Shown: positions 21,798 through 33,099 of the stretch, piece by piece
Layout of the letters: each line of letters starts with the position of its first letter
Position numbering within the stretch: position 1 is the stretch's first letter
From: Spongospora subterranea f. sp. subterranea
Taxonomy: Eukaryota > Endomyxa: Phytomyxea > Phytomyxea > Plasmodiophorida
Direction: 5' to 3'
Length of the DNA: 64,000 nt
Assembly (NCBI GenBank): GCA_049724395.1
Contig: JAUGWO010000061.1
Span: 18,168-82,167, forward strand
Made by a program: the position numbers and the translations under genes
Notes under the pieces: model-generated
Databases searched by the model: none
Told to the model about the DNA's origin: nothing
Seen by the model: the letters and a program-made list of their open reading frames with translations, nothing else

Positions 21798-24338
21798 ATG
21801 ACGTCGAAGATTGTGGGGATGGCCTTTCTGCTACTATTGTCCGTTTGTGTTAGCCGCCCTGATTTCATGCTGTTTTCGTCACGTTTGCGAGAGAACAACC
21901 ACGCTGCATACAGCGCATTCAAAGCATCAGGGCTACATCCAGTAATGGCGTTTGACCAGGAATTCATCAGACGACAATGACCGCGATGTTCATCAGGAAT
22001 TCTTCGATATTGTTCAGCGTTTAGAAACTGGCGATGGTCAACGGGCTGTTATCGTCATCATTCCGGGGCTTTTAGGCACTCAACTTGGCGAAATTGACGC
22101 CACTAAGGAAAACATATTCCAGTCGTTTCATGTTTGGCCCTCTGTTGGTCGACTACTTAAGCGCGGTATAGTGTCCCTCCCCCGGTTTTCCTAATCATGA
22201 TGCTAACTTTGAGGACCAGGCGCTCGGTTTTTCGATTTGATGCAGTTAAAGAACACAGGGTGCGATCGCTGTGAGAATCAGGGTGCAAGGTGCGTGTTCA
22301 TGGGCGTAGCCGCCAACGAAACTCTACCTGGCCCGAATGTCGACATTTCGTACTGGAAATCAAGCCGTAATCTGTAGGGTATCGCCATCGCACCTCGAGC
22401 ATCTCTCAAATGCGTTTCCCATTTCCAGTTTCCCTCGTGGCGCTAGTCCCATCGATGGTGGCGATACTTACAGTCTACCGGTCACCAAAGCTGCTGCCAA
22501 GGTGGCGATGAGGGCGATTGAGGAGCTGACAGGATTGCCATCTGTCGACCACGCTCTGACATCGGACCAGTACGACCTGGTGCCCGTTTCCACCGATAAC
22601 CATCGCTCATTCTCGAATAGGTTCAAATTGCTGCGTCAGTCTCTGGAATCGCTCGGATGGGAAATCGGTGTTGACATGTTCGTTGAGGTCGCCATTCAAT
22701 CACCGTTGCCCGTTTTATTCAACATTACGCCTAGGTTCGCCATTCCTTACGATTTCCGTTATGCCCCTGGGACCTCAGGGTATAGGTCAGGCCAAACTCA
22801 ATTGATTCTACCGATTCTCACAGTCAGATTGCCTTTAGAACACAATGCGATTGTGACTCTTATCATCCGCCGGTCTTAGACGCCTGTCATTTCCAGCGAA
22901 TGCTCGAGTAATATTGCCAAATCGACCCTCTTTCCTTCTCTTTATCATCTCTTACAGGATGATTCAGTCCATTGCGAAAATCGCTGGAAGAAAAGTGGTG
23001 ATTGTGACTCACTCGAACGGCAGCAATGTCGCCACACAATTACTGAGATCATATCCGGCTGAAATGGGTACAACAATCAATCGTTGCAGATTGAACCATC
23101 TTTTTGTTGTTGCTGATGTTCGTTTTCTCGGTAGCTGAGATCGTAACTCGGTTCATCAGTATTGCCGGTCCTCATTTAGGTGCCGGGGCAACAAGCCCCG
23201 CCCGAGCGTTCCCGAGACTGATCGGGACCAGGAAGCTAGAGACGTACCTGAAAATGGCTTGGACCTGGCCAAGTTTATCGTGGCTTCTGGCCCGAACCGA
23301 CCCATCTGGGAAATTCTCAGGGCCCCTATTCTGCGTTCATGAGCCGGATTTCATTCATCATCACAAGCCGGTTCCATGGGCGAACGGGGAGTGTATTTCG
23401 AACTGGACTGTCCAACAAGAGTACAACACCCATCCGCGTCGGACGTTCTCGCTCTGGGCCGAGTTTGAACGAAATGAGCAGCTGGCGTCCCGATTGGCCA
23501 TGGCCCTAGAATCGAACGCGATTATCATATCAGACCACGCCGATTGGGTCATATTCAGAATTGGGGACGATCGACTCATCAAGAGCCAGGAAACCGTTCA
23601 AGCTATGGTCAAAGCGTGTCAGCATCGCTTTCCTCAATTCGAACCAATTCAAGACCGTGCTGGTTTTCTGGAGTCGGTTTTCACCGCGTTCCCGAAATCG
23701 CCATTGGTCGAGTTCTTCCTGTTAGAGCCAAGGGATTCGTATTTCGTGGAGATGGTGACCCTATTCGCACGTGCGCCATGGGAAGTCGTTATCACGTCGT
23801 TGATGACGGAAGATCAGCAACGTGATCTCCTGTTCGAGATTTCCGAAACGGTCCCGGGATTCAGCACCATGGCCAACGCATACGATTGCCTGCTGAAAAG
23901 CAAGGACCCGGTGTTGGCGTTGACCGCATCTGAGCTGAACGAGGAGCGGATGCGCCCGATCCAATCCATTGAGACCATCTGCATATATGCAACCAGCTCT
24001 CCAACCAGGACGTCGCTCCACTTTCAATGGATGCATGGTAAAGACGGCGCCCTTCAGATGAAAGTGGTCCACAGTGACGGGGCGTTCACACCTGGCGACA
24101 ACACCATTCCCGCCTATAGCGCAACGTACTGGTCCATCGGCTCGATCGGGTGTTTTCGTTGGTTTCGCTAAACCGTGAATTGTTCTGGTTCAGATATATA
24201 TGCGATTTGTGGAAGCAGATGGGGCTGAATTCGAGAACGGTGGATGTGACAAGAACGAATCCCGTTGCTGAAGCCCACGCCGCATTATCATTTCATCCTG
24301 GGGCCATCAGTGAGATCATTCGCTCCTCTGTCTTGTGA
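21798..24338 (+). CDS. LCAT/PLA2G15-family lipase or acyltransferase
   Basis: A multi-exon gene for a secreted or lysosomal alpha/beta hydrolase of the lecithin:cholesterol acyltransferase fold. The first exon has a signal peptide (GMAFLLLLSVCVS). The oxyanion region VIVIIPGLLGTQL follows an 83-base intron. ARFFDLMQLKNTGCDRC lies on the next exon. MF|FAIPYDFRYAP matches the family's GAPYDFRYAP. The nucleophile elbow is VVIVTHSNGSN, with the serine codon at 23013. A long exon (about 23140-24170) ends with GDNTIPAYSA, the aspartate at 24097. The last exon supplies ALSFHPGAISEII with the histidine at 24294. So Ser, Asp and His are all present. HSNGS replaces the usual HSMGG/N. Human LCAT is 440 residues; this one is longer. 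Substrate unknown. Confidence 0.85.
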
Positions 24339-24807
24339 ACGGCGCGGGAAATTGGGGCGTTCTCGTCCTGTATGTTGATATAAATGGCCGTCATTATCTA
24401 CAATTTTAATATCAATCAAATAAGGTGTTTTGAAATAAACGGCCGATGAGACCATCGATTGCAGCCGTCTTTGATGACTGCGAATATATCTGTGCTGAAT
24501 AATGATTGATGACTTCACAATGTGCCAGATGCAGGATAACTGGACTCGATACAGAAAGCATTATTTCGGTGATGAGCGCAACAAAATAACCTGGTTTTTT
24601 CGCTTAATCTATCGCCGTTGGTATTGTAGCCGTAATAAACCGCATTTCGACAGCATGGCAGAAAGTTCATCGCCTTCAGAAAACCATCTGATGGCTGCTA
24701 CAACATCGAACTGGGATTCATTCGCTCCCACTGCTCAGACGGTTCGATGGATATACGGGTTGATTGGGAAAACTACTGACTGCCAATACGATTAATTGTG
24801 GTCTGTA
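24339..24807. other. Intergenic between convergent genes
   Basis: A plus-strand frame at 24502-24795 (97 codons) lacks recognisable motifs. The region otherwise holds the 3' ends of the lipase and PNO1 genes. Confidence 0.45.
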
Positions 24808-25919
24808 TCAATAACGATCTTTCATCCTGGAGGCGACCGCTCGCATCTGTGAATATACTTTGCCAGGTGGACTTCCTCTCAACAGACGAACGATCGCACT
24901 CTTAGCGACCTTGATGTTGCTGAAGGACCCCAAAATATGAATGAACCTATAAACATCATGAACGTGATAAGCACACAATAGGGTTGTTGTGGCATCATCG
25001 TGGCAAAAAACCATGAAACTTAAATCAGGTGATAGGAATGAACACACAATGAACCGTAGTCACTTTGTTCAAAATATGTGATTCTCCTCAATCAATTCCA
25101 ATCAGAAGAGCAACATACGAGTCGGCCAACACAATGCGGGTCTTGGTAGCGTTCTCAATGGTAAACTTGGTTTTACCGCCCTGGCCGGCGACACGACCAA
25201 TTGCACGCGACATGTGCTCGCCCTGCAGTGTTTTCACTGAACCACAGGATTATCGGTCAGCTGGATATCACCCACAAAACATCGGACAGTTAGACAAATC
25301 ATCACCTCAACGGAAAATGTTTTAACAAAAAAATACAAAGACGGAACTATGATGGCGACAGAATAAAAACCAAAATAAAATGACGTAACGGTGTCAGATC
25401 ACGATTTGACAGTGAACGATTGTGATATTGTACAAGCAAAACATTCCAGAGCAAAAAAAAGGAGTTGACAAACATTGACTACCAACCATCTTTGATCTCA
25501 AAACTGTCAATATATAGATCATCTAGTCGTAATATGGCAATCGCATCCCTGATCTCAAATCCCAGCATAAATGCGCGCACGAAATCGGCCGCCTTCTGAA
25601 TGGCGCCAGAGTCGTTGGTCACCGACGATGTACGCAACTGGACCACTTTCCTCTTCACATTGATACGGATCTGCAGGTTAAGGTGCTCGACAATGGGGGA
25701 ATATATCTCCATCCAGTGTGTTTTCAAAGGCGTCATGCGATGCGGTGGGATATTGACGGATCGCAGCTCACATTTGCCACCGGATAGCTGTTGGGCCGAT
25801 AATGGCGCCAACTCCATCTCCTCGTCAACCTTTTCAATATCGTCGAGCTGGGCCTGCTCACGTCTGATATTTTCCGCTGCCATATTTATGTCGCGAGCCT
25901 CCAACACGATCGCCGCCAT
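24808..25919 (-). CDS. PNO1: RNA-binding protein PNO1 (ribosome assembly)
   Basis: Three exons, 25919-25487, 25236-25119 and 24946-24808, give 229 residues with consistent phases. PNO1 (yeast Pno1/Dim2) is the KH-domain partner of the NOB1 nuclease in late 18S rRNA processing, in the nucleolus and on pre-40S particles. Conserved blocks: PHRMTPLKTHWMEIYSPIVE, LQIRINVKRKVVQLRT, KAADFVRAFMLGFEI, LDDLYIDSFEIKDVKTLQGE, then the KH loop region HMSRAIGRVAGQGGKTKFTI, the stretch KTRIVLADSFIHILGSFSNI, and the typical end SPPGKVYSQMRAVASRMKDR. Introns join GATG|TG to DVKTL and GACTC|G to DSFIHI. The N-terminus is shorter than in human (252 residues). Confidence 0.97.
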
Positions 25920-26262
25920 TTTCGCTTTCGTATTCAACAAATCAGACCGGCCAGGCTGAAAACGTGAAATATCTCCGTACGGGGTCCGCCGCGCACGTTC
26001 GAGAAGATTTCAGATTTCCTCCACATTACTGTAGATAATGTAGTGGCTTCATGTAAACTTATGTCGTTGGAAAATTGACGCCATCTCTGTTGCAAGTCAT
26101 ACAGTAGTGATCAGCTGTACTTGTATAAATTTTATATTCTCAAATTTCAGAATTTGATATAGCGGTTTACTCCGCGATACTAATACAGAATTGATATTGT
26201 TTTCCGAACGTTGAAGGCTTTAGCCACAGTAGAGTGGTGTTTCGTCAACTTCTTGAGTTAAG

Positions 26263-26736
26263 TTATGAATTCCTGGATAGTTTATTTAGCTTGGCATGCA
26301 ATTCTAACATTTCAATATGCATATCCACCACCATCTGATGCTCAATATGATGTCTGGACTGTTCAATTTTCTCGCCAACCTCCCTGTGAATTTTCGCAAC
26401 CATGTCCAATTGGCTAGCACTGAGCCCATCTAATCCCATTCCTAATAGATGTTCTGGTAAGAGCTCTAACCGTTCAGCCACACTTTCTCCAACACATTCC
26501 TTCAACTGATCTTCCATCTTTGCCATCCGGAACTGGCAAAGATCTGAAGATTGATCTGATTCAAACTGTAGGACACTGTCGTTTTGCTTTTCAACTTCTG
26601 CGCATGCAACAGCGACATCCCCACTGGAGGCGCTAGGTGCAACTGCGTCGGGGACAGTTGATTGGTCGTCACGTTTGCTGGTCGCTGGGGGATCGGTGTT
26701 GACGGAAAGCTCTGATAGCAGTGATGTAGTTGCCAT
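26263..26736 (-). CDS. Hypothetical acidic helical protein
   Basis: An open frame from MATTSLLSELSVNTDPP to SRNS, about 157 residues. The N-terminal half is Ser/Ala/Asp-rich and probably disordered. The C-terminal half is helical with regularly spaced leucines (ERLELLPEHLLGMGLDGLSA, then MVAKIHREVGEKIEQSRHHI and MHIEMLELHAKLNKL), consistent with a coiled coil. It lies on the same strand and upstream of PNO1. I recognise no family. Confidence 0.5.
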   Translation of the reverse strand: MATTSLLSELSVNTDPPATSKRDDQSTVPDAVAPSASSGDVAVACAEVEKQNDSVLQFESDQSSDLCQFRMAKMEDQLKECVGESVAERLELLPEHLLGMGLDGLSASQLDMVAKIHREVGEKIEQSRHHIEHQMVVDMHIEMLELHAKLNKLSRNS

Positions 26737-26899
26737 AGCCGATCGCTGTTGAAGAACGAAAAGATGATTATCAACCACTTTCTTACATTCCTGTTAATAC
26801 ATATCGTTATTAAGAGCAAACTTGAATCGTGGCACAGAAATCGGTACATAAACCTTCTACGAAAACAACGGTCCCGCACTTATAGAAATATGTCAACTT

Positions 26900-28010
26900 T
26901 TAACGATGGACAACCCAATGTGGCTTACCTTCGCAACATTCCTCCTGTGCGATTAGATCAAGCGGTGAAAGAGCTTTGTGATTGTTAACGTGCAGATTAG
27001 GGTTATGTGCCAATATTACTTTAACACAAGGCGCTTGGCGAGCGATAATGGCGAGATGCAGGACCGTATTCCCATTACGGTCTGTATGATCTATGGCATC
27101 TCTCCCCTTCTCAAGCAGCAGCGAGAGTGCTTCTTCATGTCCAGACATCGTTGTACACATCAGTGCATTGATTCTGTCAAAAAACAAGAATACATTACTC
27201 AAAGACAGACGCTCGACAATATGATGACAAAACTTGAGCAAACACACACAAGTAATCAAACGCACAGTACCCGGCATCGTTCTTGTGTTGTGTTTCTTTC
27301 GGAGCAAAATCAATGATATAACGGATGCATTCGGTGTGACCGCGTGTGCAGGCCCACATCAGCGGCGAATCACCGTTTTGATTACGACACGTCAGCATGG
27401 CAGAATCATGTTCCGCCAGCGACTAAAGACCAAATTAATCATCAACCACAATCAACGGAAATATCTGGAACGTGTCTCAGGCACCAAAATCACAACAAAA
27501 CACAGAAGTAAGAACTGCTGAAGATTGGGTTGCAACGGGTTTCCTCAACTCAGCTTCAGGGTTCTGTCACGAATCGTTTACGAATTGATTAGAACAAAGA
27601 AGCACTGGAAATGGTTCAACATTGACAGCTGAAACGGAATCCATTGAATGTTTTCAACGTACTTTAACTATTGGTTTGAATCCACCAAGACATGCCCAGT
27701 GCATTGATGTATTTCCCAATTGACTTGTTGCAGATACCGAGGCGCCGAACCGCAATAGAACCTGAACGGTCGGATGATGACCTGCTCGAGCAGATTTCAT
27801 CCTAAACGTCGAATCAATAACCAGTTCATCTCCCACAGCCAGGGTGCGGCGATCCTCATACAATGGCGTAGCTCCAGAATCATCTCGGCATTCCAGTAAC
27901 GCTGGGCGATGGTCTGCTGCCGATCGGGAAAGCACCCGATCGACAAGGTCGTGATACCCTTCGGACGATGCACGTAAGATAAGGCTGTAAAGGCGAATAT
28001 CTACAGACAT
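26900..28010 (-). CDS. Ankyrin repeat protein (four exons)
   Basis: Exons start with MSVDIRLYSLILRASSEGYH at 28010. Joining them gives continuous ankyrin repeats: SGATP|LMKSARAGHHPTVQVLL, GNTSMHWACLGGFKPIVK, GDSPLMWACTRGHTECIRYI, NDAG|INALMCTTMSGHEEAL, GNTVLHLAIIARQAPCVKVI, and a last partial repeat HKALSPLDLIAQEE. The junctions at about 27842/27791, 27661/27423 and 27280/27189 have GT..AG borders and restore the repeat helices. One intron is about 50 bases. The protein is about 240 residues with no other domain visible, so it is likely a binding adaptor; partner unknown. Confidence 0.8.
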
Positions 28011-28129
28011 ATCGTCTATAATAATGACGGAATAGTATCAGACTGAATATTATAACATGATCATCATCACACAGACAATGTAACGCAGGATCACACACAA
28101 GTCAATCAAGAAACTCAGCGAACAGACGC

Positions 28130-29330
28130 AGTTTATTGATCCCAAAAAAATGCGCTGTGTACATTCTGCCTATCGTGTACTGTAGTGTAACGGAATAACC
28201 CGACAGACGATCGGTGTTGGACATTTCGACTGAAGATTCTGCCAAAGCTGCCAGCTGAGGCAACACACTTCCCCAGTTTTTCACATCTTGTCTAACCGGT
28301 AGCGCCCTTACGGAATGGGGCTTATCACAGCATAATATTGTACATCTGTTCCCAACTCGGCAGATGGCCGCACTGTACCTGTGGTACTTACCGAGTAAGC
28401 AAGCAGCGATGACGCTGACAAGGATATGACACGACAGTGATAACGCTGGAGAGAGAGAGAGAGTTTATAACAACGACAAAAACAACAAGAACAATAAGAA
28501 CTGGCAGTTCACGGAGTCCGGTACCAGGGTCCAGCCCGGGACCGCACTTCCCCCAACGGACGAAAAAAAGGATCAGAGGAAAGCCACGCCTAACGATTGC
28601 ACTTTCTTGAAGTTTAAAATACGGCTGGCACCGGCAGTGCGTTTCCTGTTGATCGGTGCTTTCCTCTTGGCGGACCCATCAACAATTTGATTCGAATGGC
28701 GGCGTCTTGTTCGTCGCAACCAGTTCCTTGACACTGGCAATACATCAGCCATAACTGCTCCCAGAAGTCTGTCCACTGCCCGCGCCGAGAACCGCCCATG
28801 TCTTGCCGGCGGTCATGTCTTTTGCAGTCTGGCTGATGTCCGGGTCACTGCTAAATTCGTGGCCGCCGGGAGCTTGGGCGGTTCTCGGCGCGGGCAGTCA
28901 ACGGACTCCTGGGAGCTGATGTATCAAGGAACTGGTTGCGACGAACAAGACGCCGCCATTCGAATCAAATTGTTGAGGGGTCCGCCGAAGAGGAAAGCAC
29001 CGATCAACAAGAAACGCACTGCCGGTGCCAGCCGTATTTTGAACTTCAAGAAAGTGTAATCGTCCTTTTTTTCGTCCTTTGGGAAATTTGGGGAGTGTAT
29101 TCATGCATTATAAACAGACAAATCGGGTTTTCGGATTGTTGTGTGTGCAATATTATGCTGTGATAAGCCCCATTCCGTAAGGGCGCTACCGGTTAGACAA
29201 GATGTGCTACAGCTGGCAGCTTTGGCAGAATCTTCAGTCGAAATGTCCAACACCGACGGGTTATTCCGTTACACTACAGTACACGACAGGCAGAATGTAC
29301 ATCAGCGGTATATCGATCTGTGCAAGAAGT
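28130..29330. repeat. Large fold-back repeat
   Basis: The arms are in two blocks: 28170-28345 pairs with 29150-29300 (shared core CCCCATTCCGTAAGGGCGCT), and 28580-28800 pairs with 28862-29062 (shared core GGCGGTTCTCGGCGCGGGCA). The centre is near 28830. The left side carries an extra 165-base repeat (28381-28550) that has no partner on the right and so looks inserted later. Short open frames containing TGCDEQDAAIRIKLL appear on both strands and derive from the two arms. That shared peptide has no family I recognise. Confidence 0.88.
28381..28550 (+). repeat. Dispersed repeat, copy 1
   Basis: The unit begins CTGTGGTACTTACCGAGTAA, contains a GA microsatellite (GAGAGAGAGAGAGAG near 28451) and a TTTATAACAAC block, and ends near GTACCAGGGTCCAG. 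A second copy in the same orientation lies at 29969-30152, about 90% alike by eye. No coding capacity; a solo terminal repeat or a short interspersed element are both possible. Confidence 0.8.
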
Positions 29331-29424
29331 TCTACGGAAAGTGGTGTGACAATAACGTATGACGCATTAGGGGATGAGATTGTCAAACCGCTTTCCGTAG
29401 AACTTCGTGCACAGATCGATATAC
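29308..29424. repeat. Hairpin with about 43-base arms
   Basis: TATATCGATCTGTGCAAGAA and the following GTTCTACGGAAAG.GGT at 29308-29350 pair with 29379-29424, leaving a 28-base loop. Two or three mismatches. It sits at the outer right edge of the large fold-back. Confidence 0.82.
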
Positions 29425-29968
29425 CACTGTCGCAGAAGGGGCATCAGTGTTGAGTGTAGCAACTCCCCGCACTGCAACGCGCGTTCCAGGGCCGTCCCTC
29501 TCAGGCACTGAATTAGAATATCAGGCAGCGTGCCAACGATACGGTTTCCCAAACTCGATCCCGAGTTGGACCAAGATACCGATGAATCTCGTCAAGCGTA
29601 TCGAAATTATCAAATGCAGGGAGGTGAGGCTCATCATCGTACGGCGCAGTGACAGGTCCCGGTTGTATCAACTTTAATGTCCACAATCTGCTTGCCGGTT
29701 GACGCGGATGCAGAGTCCAAATGACGGATCCCTATATCATGGACGAGCGTGGCGAGGTCCTGATAACGCCGATCCTATTGTTGATTGTGGAGCTCTTGAG
29801 ACTCCAAAAATTGGCGCATCCATTGCATCGGGTGATGCTGGAGAGGGGTGTGAGCGCGTGCGACGGGGGAAGGTGAACGGGTGACCATCATGGTTGAGAG
29901 GGAAATAAAGGATACCAGAAGAGGATGAAATGGCGGGAAAAAAGGAAGATTTGAACTTGGAGAAATTT
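29425..29968. other. No gene seen between repeats
   Basis: Short frames only (29447-29677 plus, 29699-29884 plus), none with a motif. Confidence 0.4.
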
Positions 29969-30152
29969 CTGTGGTACTTACCGAGTAAGCAAGCAGCGAT
30001 GACGCTGACAAGGATATGACACGACAGCGATAACGGTTGGAGAGAGAGAGAGAGAGAGTTTATAACAACAACCTAAACAACAAGAACAATAATAACCTAA
30101 CCTCGCTTTAGGGAGTCCGGTACCAGGGTCCAGGCCGGGACCACAGTACCCA
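29969..30152 (+). repeat. Dispersed repeat, copy 2
   Basis: Second copy of the unit at 28381-28550, same strand, with a longer GA tract and small indels in the A/C-rich part. The 30152-30640 segment that follows holds only small unassigned frames. Confidence 0.8.
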
Positions 30153-30732
30153 ACTGACAGCGACCTAGAATTTTCTGTCATTCATCACTATTTATCACGC
30201 CAGTAGCTGATTCTACGCCGCTGCTGTCGAGGCTTCAAACCATTGTAGAAACTTCGTCGCGTTTGCAACGCTTTACCTATTGACAAACGGACGAGGTAGC
30301 CCTTTAGGCATTGCGATCAGCACGCTGTGTATTCGCTAAAAGATGCTCTATACTGCGACCGACATCCGATCTGGTTCGCTATAGCCGTTGCAAGGTGCAT
30401 CATGTGCCGACCGGTCATCTGGCACCCTGAGCGAATTTACCCAGTATTCGGTGATGTGCAGGGCAATCTATGCGATCACTTTCCGATTGGTCTTGTGCGA
30501 TGTTCCCGATTCACGAGCGCGTTCACCAAAACCACCCTGACTTCATTACGAAAAATAAACATTGCGAGCGTTGTTTTTTATTGGGTCGATCGCCGTTGCT
30601 GATTACTGTTGAGCCGAGCACTGCGGCAACCTTCCAGCGATGGTCGCTTGGCTGCTGGCCAGCAGGCTTGACACCAGCCTAACTTTCTCTCTTAATAATA
30701 GTAATACAACTCACTTGTAATTCGACTAAGTA

Positions 30733-31790
30733 AAAGGGTGGTTCGATCGAGAAATATAGATAAAACAAAAGAGATGACAAAAATTGCGGCTCAATCTGAT
30801 TGGCGGAAATGTCCGTCACCTATATTGTTGTCTGAAGGTCTTGATTTTGAAGGTCTATTGTTCAGGTTAAAATTAATACAGATTGGGGTCCGTCGTCAGC
30901 GAGTCGCGTCTATTGTCATTCCAGGAGCAATTGTAGCCATGACGGAAGCTCTTGCTATTGTTCTTGACAGCGATGTTGACGAAGATGGACGTAGTGACCG
31001 ACTACCGCCTTCTAGACGTTTCTCTATGCGACGATCGTTGTTTTCTGTCGCCGATAATGATTGTATGTTCGATGAAGGTTGGTTCAAGAACCAATTCCGT
31101 TGCACGAAAGCATCATTCAATAGTATTTGCCAAATGATCGATGCGAATTGGTGAAAAAAAGGGGCCGCCCGAAGAAAGAAGCTGCCGACGTTGAGGCCGT
31201 CAGCTGGACGCTGGAGATGATTCGATGCCTTCTTTCCAAAAAAAACGAATTAACAAACGAGTTCCTTGACAGCAAAGACTTTCTTCGGTATACTTGCATT
31301 GCCAGTTTGTTTATCGGCGGCATTGTGGGTACGATAAGCTTTTTGCAGTATCTGGTATTTGGATTTAACCTGTCCAGCGTTTATATCGACTTAAAATTGC
31401 GACTGCAAATGCAACACAATCTTCGACCACCCTCGAGCCAAAGAGACTTTATCTTTGCTGTCAAGGAACTCGTTTGTTAATTCGTTTTTTTTGGAAAGAA
31501 GGCATCGAATCATCTCCAGCGTCCAGCTGACGGCCTCAACGTCGGCAGCTTCTTTCTTCGGGCGGCCCCTTTTTTTCATCGGCGTCGTGAGCCGGGCGCC
31601 AGCAACATCATCGTCGACGTCAACGTCGCCAACAGGTAGACCCATGCTTGGCATTATATATCCAGCCAATCAGATGCGCGAGTTGGTGATATCGATATTG
31701 ATTACAGAGCCCCTGTCTGGACCACAGATTTTTTCGACATGTCTACCGTTTTATCTATATTTCTCGATTGAACCACACTCTAAAGTGAAC
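30733..31790. mobile_element. PIF/Harbinger DNA transposon remnant
   Basis: Terminal inverted repeats: left GTGGTTCGATCGAGAAATAT, continuing AGATAAAAC (30738 on); the right end has the same in reverse complement at 31738-31770 with one mismatch. The plus-strand frame 30738-31144 ends [20 protein letters not shown], the N-terminus of a HARBI1-like transposase; the DDE core is missing. The element also carries two copies, in opposite directions, of its Myb/SANT-like DNA-binding ORF ([20 protein letters not shown] and [20 protein letters not shown]). With no catalytic domain it cannot move by itself. Confidence 0.72.
31153..31581. repeat. Inverted duplication of the Harbinger Myb/SANT-like ORF
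   Basis: About 127 bases at 31153-31279 recur in reverse complement at 31455-31581 with no mismatch seen, including the poly-A run and AAACGAATTAACAAACGAGT. The right copy continues further ([19 protein letters not shown]), so the left is a partial copy. The loop of about 175 bases is anonymous. The perfect match means a recent event. Confidence 0.9.
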
Positions 31791-31860
31791 TCCCTTAGAG
31801 TGTGAGATGGGTGACGCAATCGCGAGAGGCGGTGTCTGTAGCACAGCAGCGAGTGTCAAT

Positions 31861-33040
31861 CGTTGTTTTTTAATGTTTTCAAATTCATAAGGTCACTATA
31901 TAGATGAATGACGCGGTGTTGGCTGGATCCATTATATCGGCCATTGCAGGTGCGTGTCGTTCATTGTTTCATTATCGTTTTTTCTGTCGTCGCTTCCGTC
32001 GGCCTTTGCGTCAGATGGAATTGCGTCAGGGACCGCCATCAGCACCAAGCCGATGCCCAAGCCGTCCTGATTGAGCGCAGAGCCCAAGCCCAAGCCGAAC
32101 GGTTGTTTAACTATCTTATTCATTCTCCTTTCAAATTTCTTGATTATCTATACAGAGAGGTGCGCGAAAGGAACCAGTAGGATAGGTATCTTGATAGGGG
32201 AAGGTGTTCTGATTGCCCATACCATAGGATTATACTCTTGGCACTACTGCTGGATCCTGGTCATCGCGATTTGATCCTAAATGGCCGGCTGGAACAATGT
32301 ACAGATGGTGTTGATACTGTTCATCTGTTTTATCTGTGTTTTAGTACAACCTCCACAGCAGCAACAGCCTCAAGATGGCCAAATCACTGATAGGTAAACA
32401 GACTTCCGAATGGCACTGTAGTTTATTCACTATTTTTATCTTCTGACTATGGTTAACGGCAGCCGCTCTCTTCGGCAATGAGTTGGCCACAGTTGAGCCA
32501 ACACGAGGTGCCGGTGTTGTTAGTAGTTAATTTGGTCTTGATTCACGTCAGGACAGACTCCAACATAATCTGCTATCGGAACGAGCTTGATTGACTCGCA
32601 CTGATGATTACGGGTATCTTTGAACCATTTTGAGCACGAATTGATCAATCAAAACAAAAACAAACGAGAAATGAACGTCGATTACCGGTGATTCCATTTT
32701 TCAAATGAATAAACTTATTTACTGACATCGTATTTATGTGTCTATGTACTTGTGTCTACTCCGGTCTCTGACATCAGTCCATCCTGCTTTGTCAAAGGAA
32801 AAACCAACCGCTTGTGCTTTCAAGCTCAAAGAGTTCATCGAGGGACTGCAGAGTTCTAAGTCGTCTAGTTTCGGTTCGTTCTATCGTGGACTTGATTTCC
32901 GAAGTCCAATTCGACAACATTCTGGAATTTTGCGTTCAAAACGAGCCATGTTGGACTTTGGAGAATTTGAAAAGAATGGTTGTTTGTTTGTGTTGTGGTG
33001 TTTGGTGCACAGCATTTTGCTGGCATATGAATCAACCGAC
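31861..33040. other. Weakly supported small exons; otherwise no gene
   Basis: ATG at 32281 opens MAGWNNVQMVLILFICFICV then LVQPPQQQQPQDGQITD, a signal-like start ending at a donor GATAG|GTAAACAG, with an acceptor GGCAG near 32463. The frame after the acceptor is short whichever way it is joined. Around 31904-32180 there are coding-looking scraps (ADAQAVLIERRAQAQAERLF) that I could not join. A small secreted protein gene is possible but unproven. Confidence 0.25.
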
Positions 33041-33099
33041 TTATCCCGAGTTGATCAGGACCTGTCGAACACCTGCCTCTCGCCCATCACCTCAGGTTA

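Larger units (their letters stand above)
30640..31860 (+). mobile_element. LTR-like sequence (copia associated), split by a Harbinger insertion
   Basis: Bases 30640-30733 match 35262-35350 (shared GCAGGCTTGACACCA and CTTAATAATAGTAATACAAC), and 31787-31860 matches 35353-35420 (shared CGCGAGAGGCGGTGTCTGTA). At 35 kb the two halves are contiguous, so here the unit is interrupted by the DNA transposon between them. The unit flanks the copia fossils and may be their terminal repeat, which is an inference. Confidence 0.65.

Noticed and set aside
28381-30152. LTR retrotransposon bounded by the two 165-base direct repeats
   Set aside because: The interior holds only the fold-back and anonymous DNA with no gag or pol similarity, and no TG..CA ends are evident. 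Left as a dispersed repeat.
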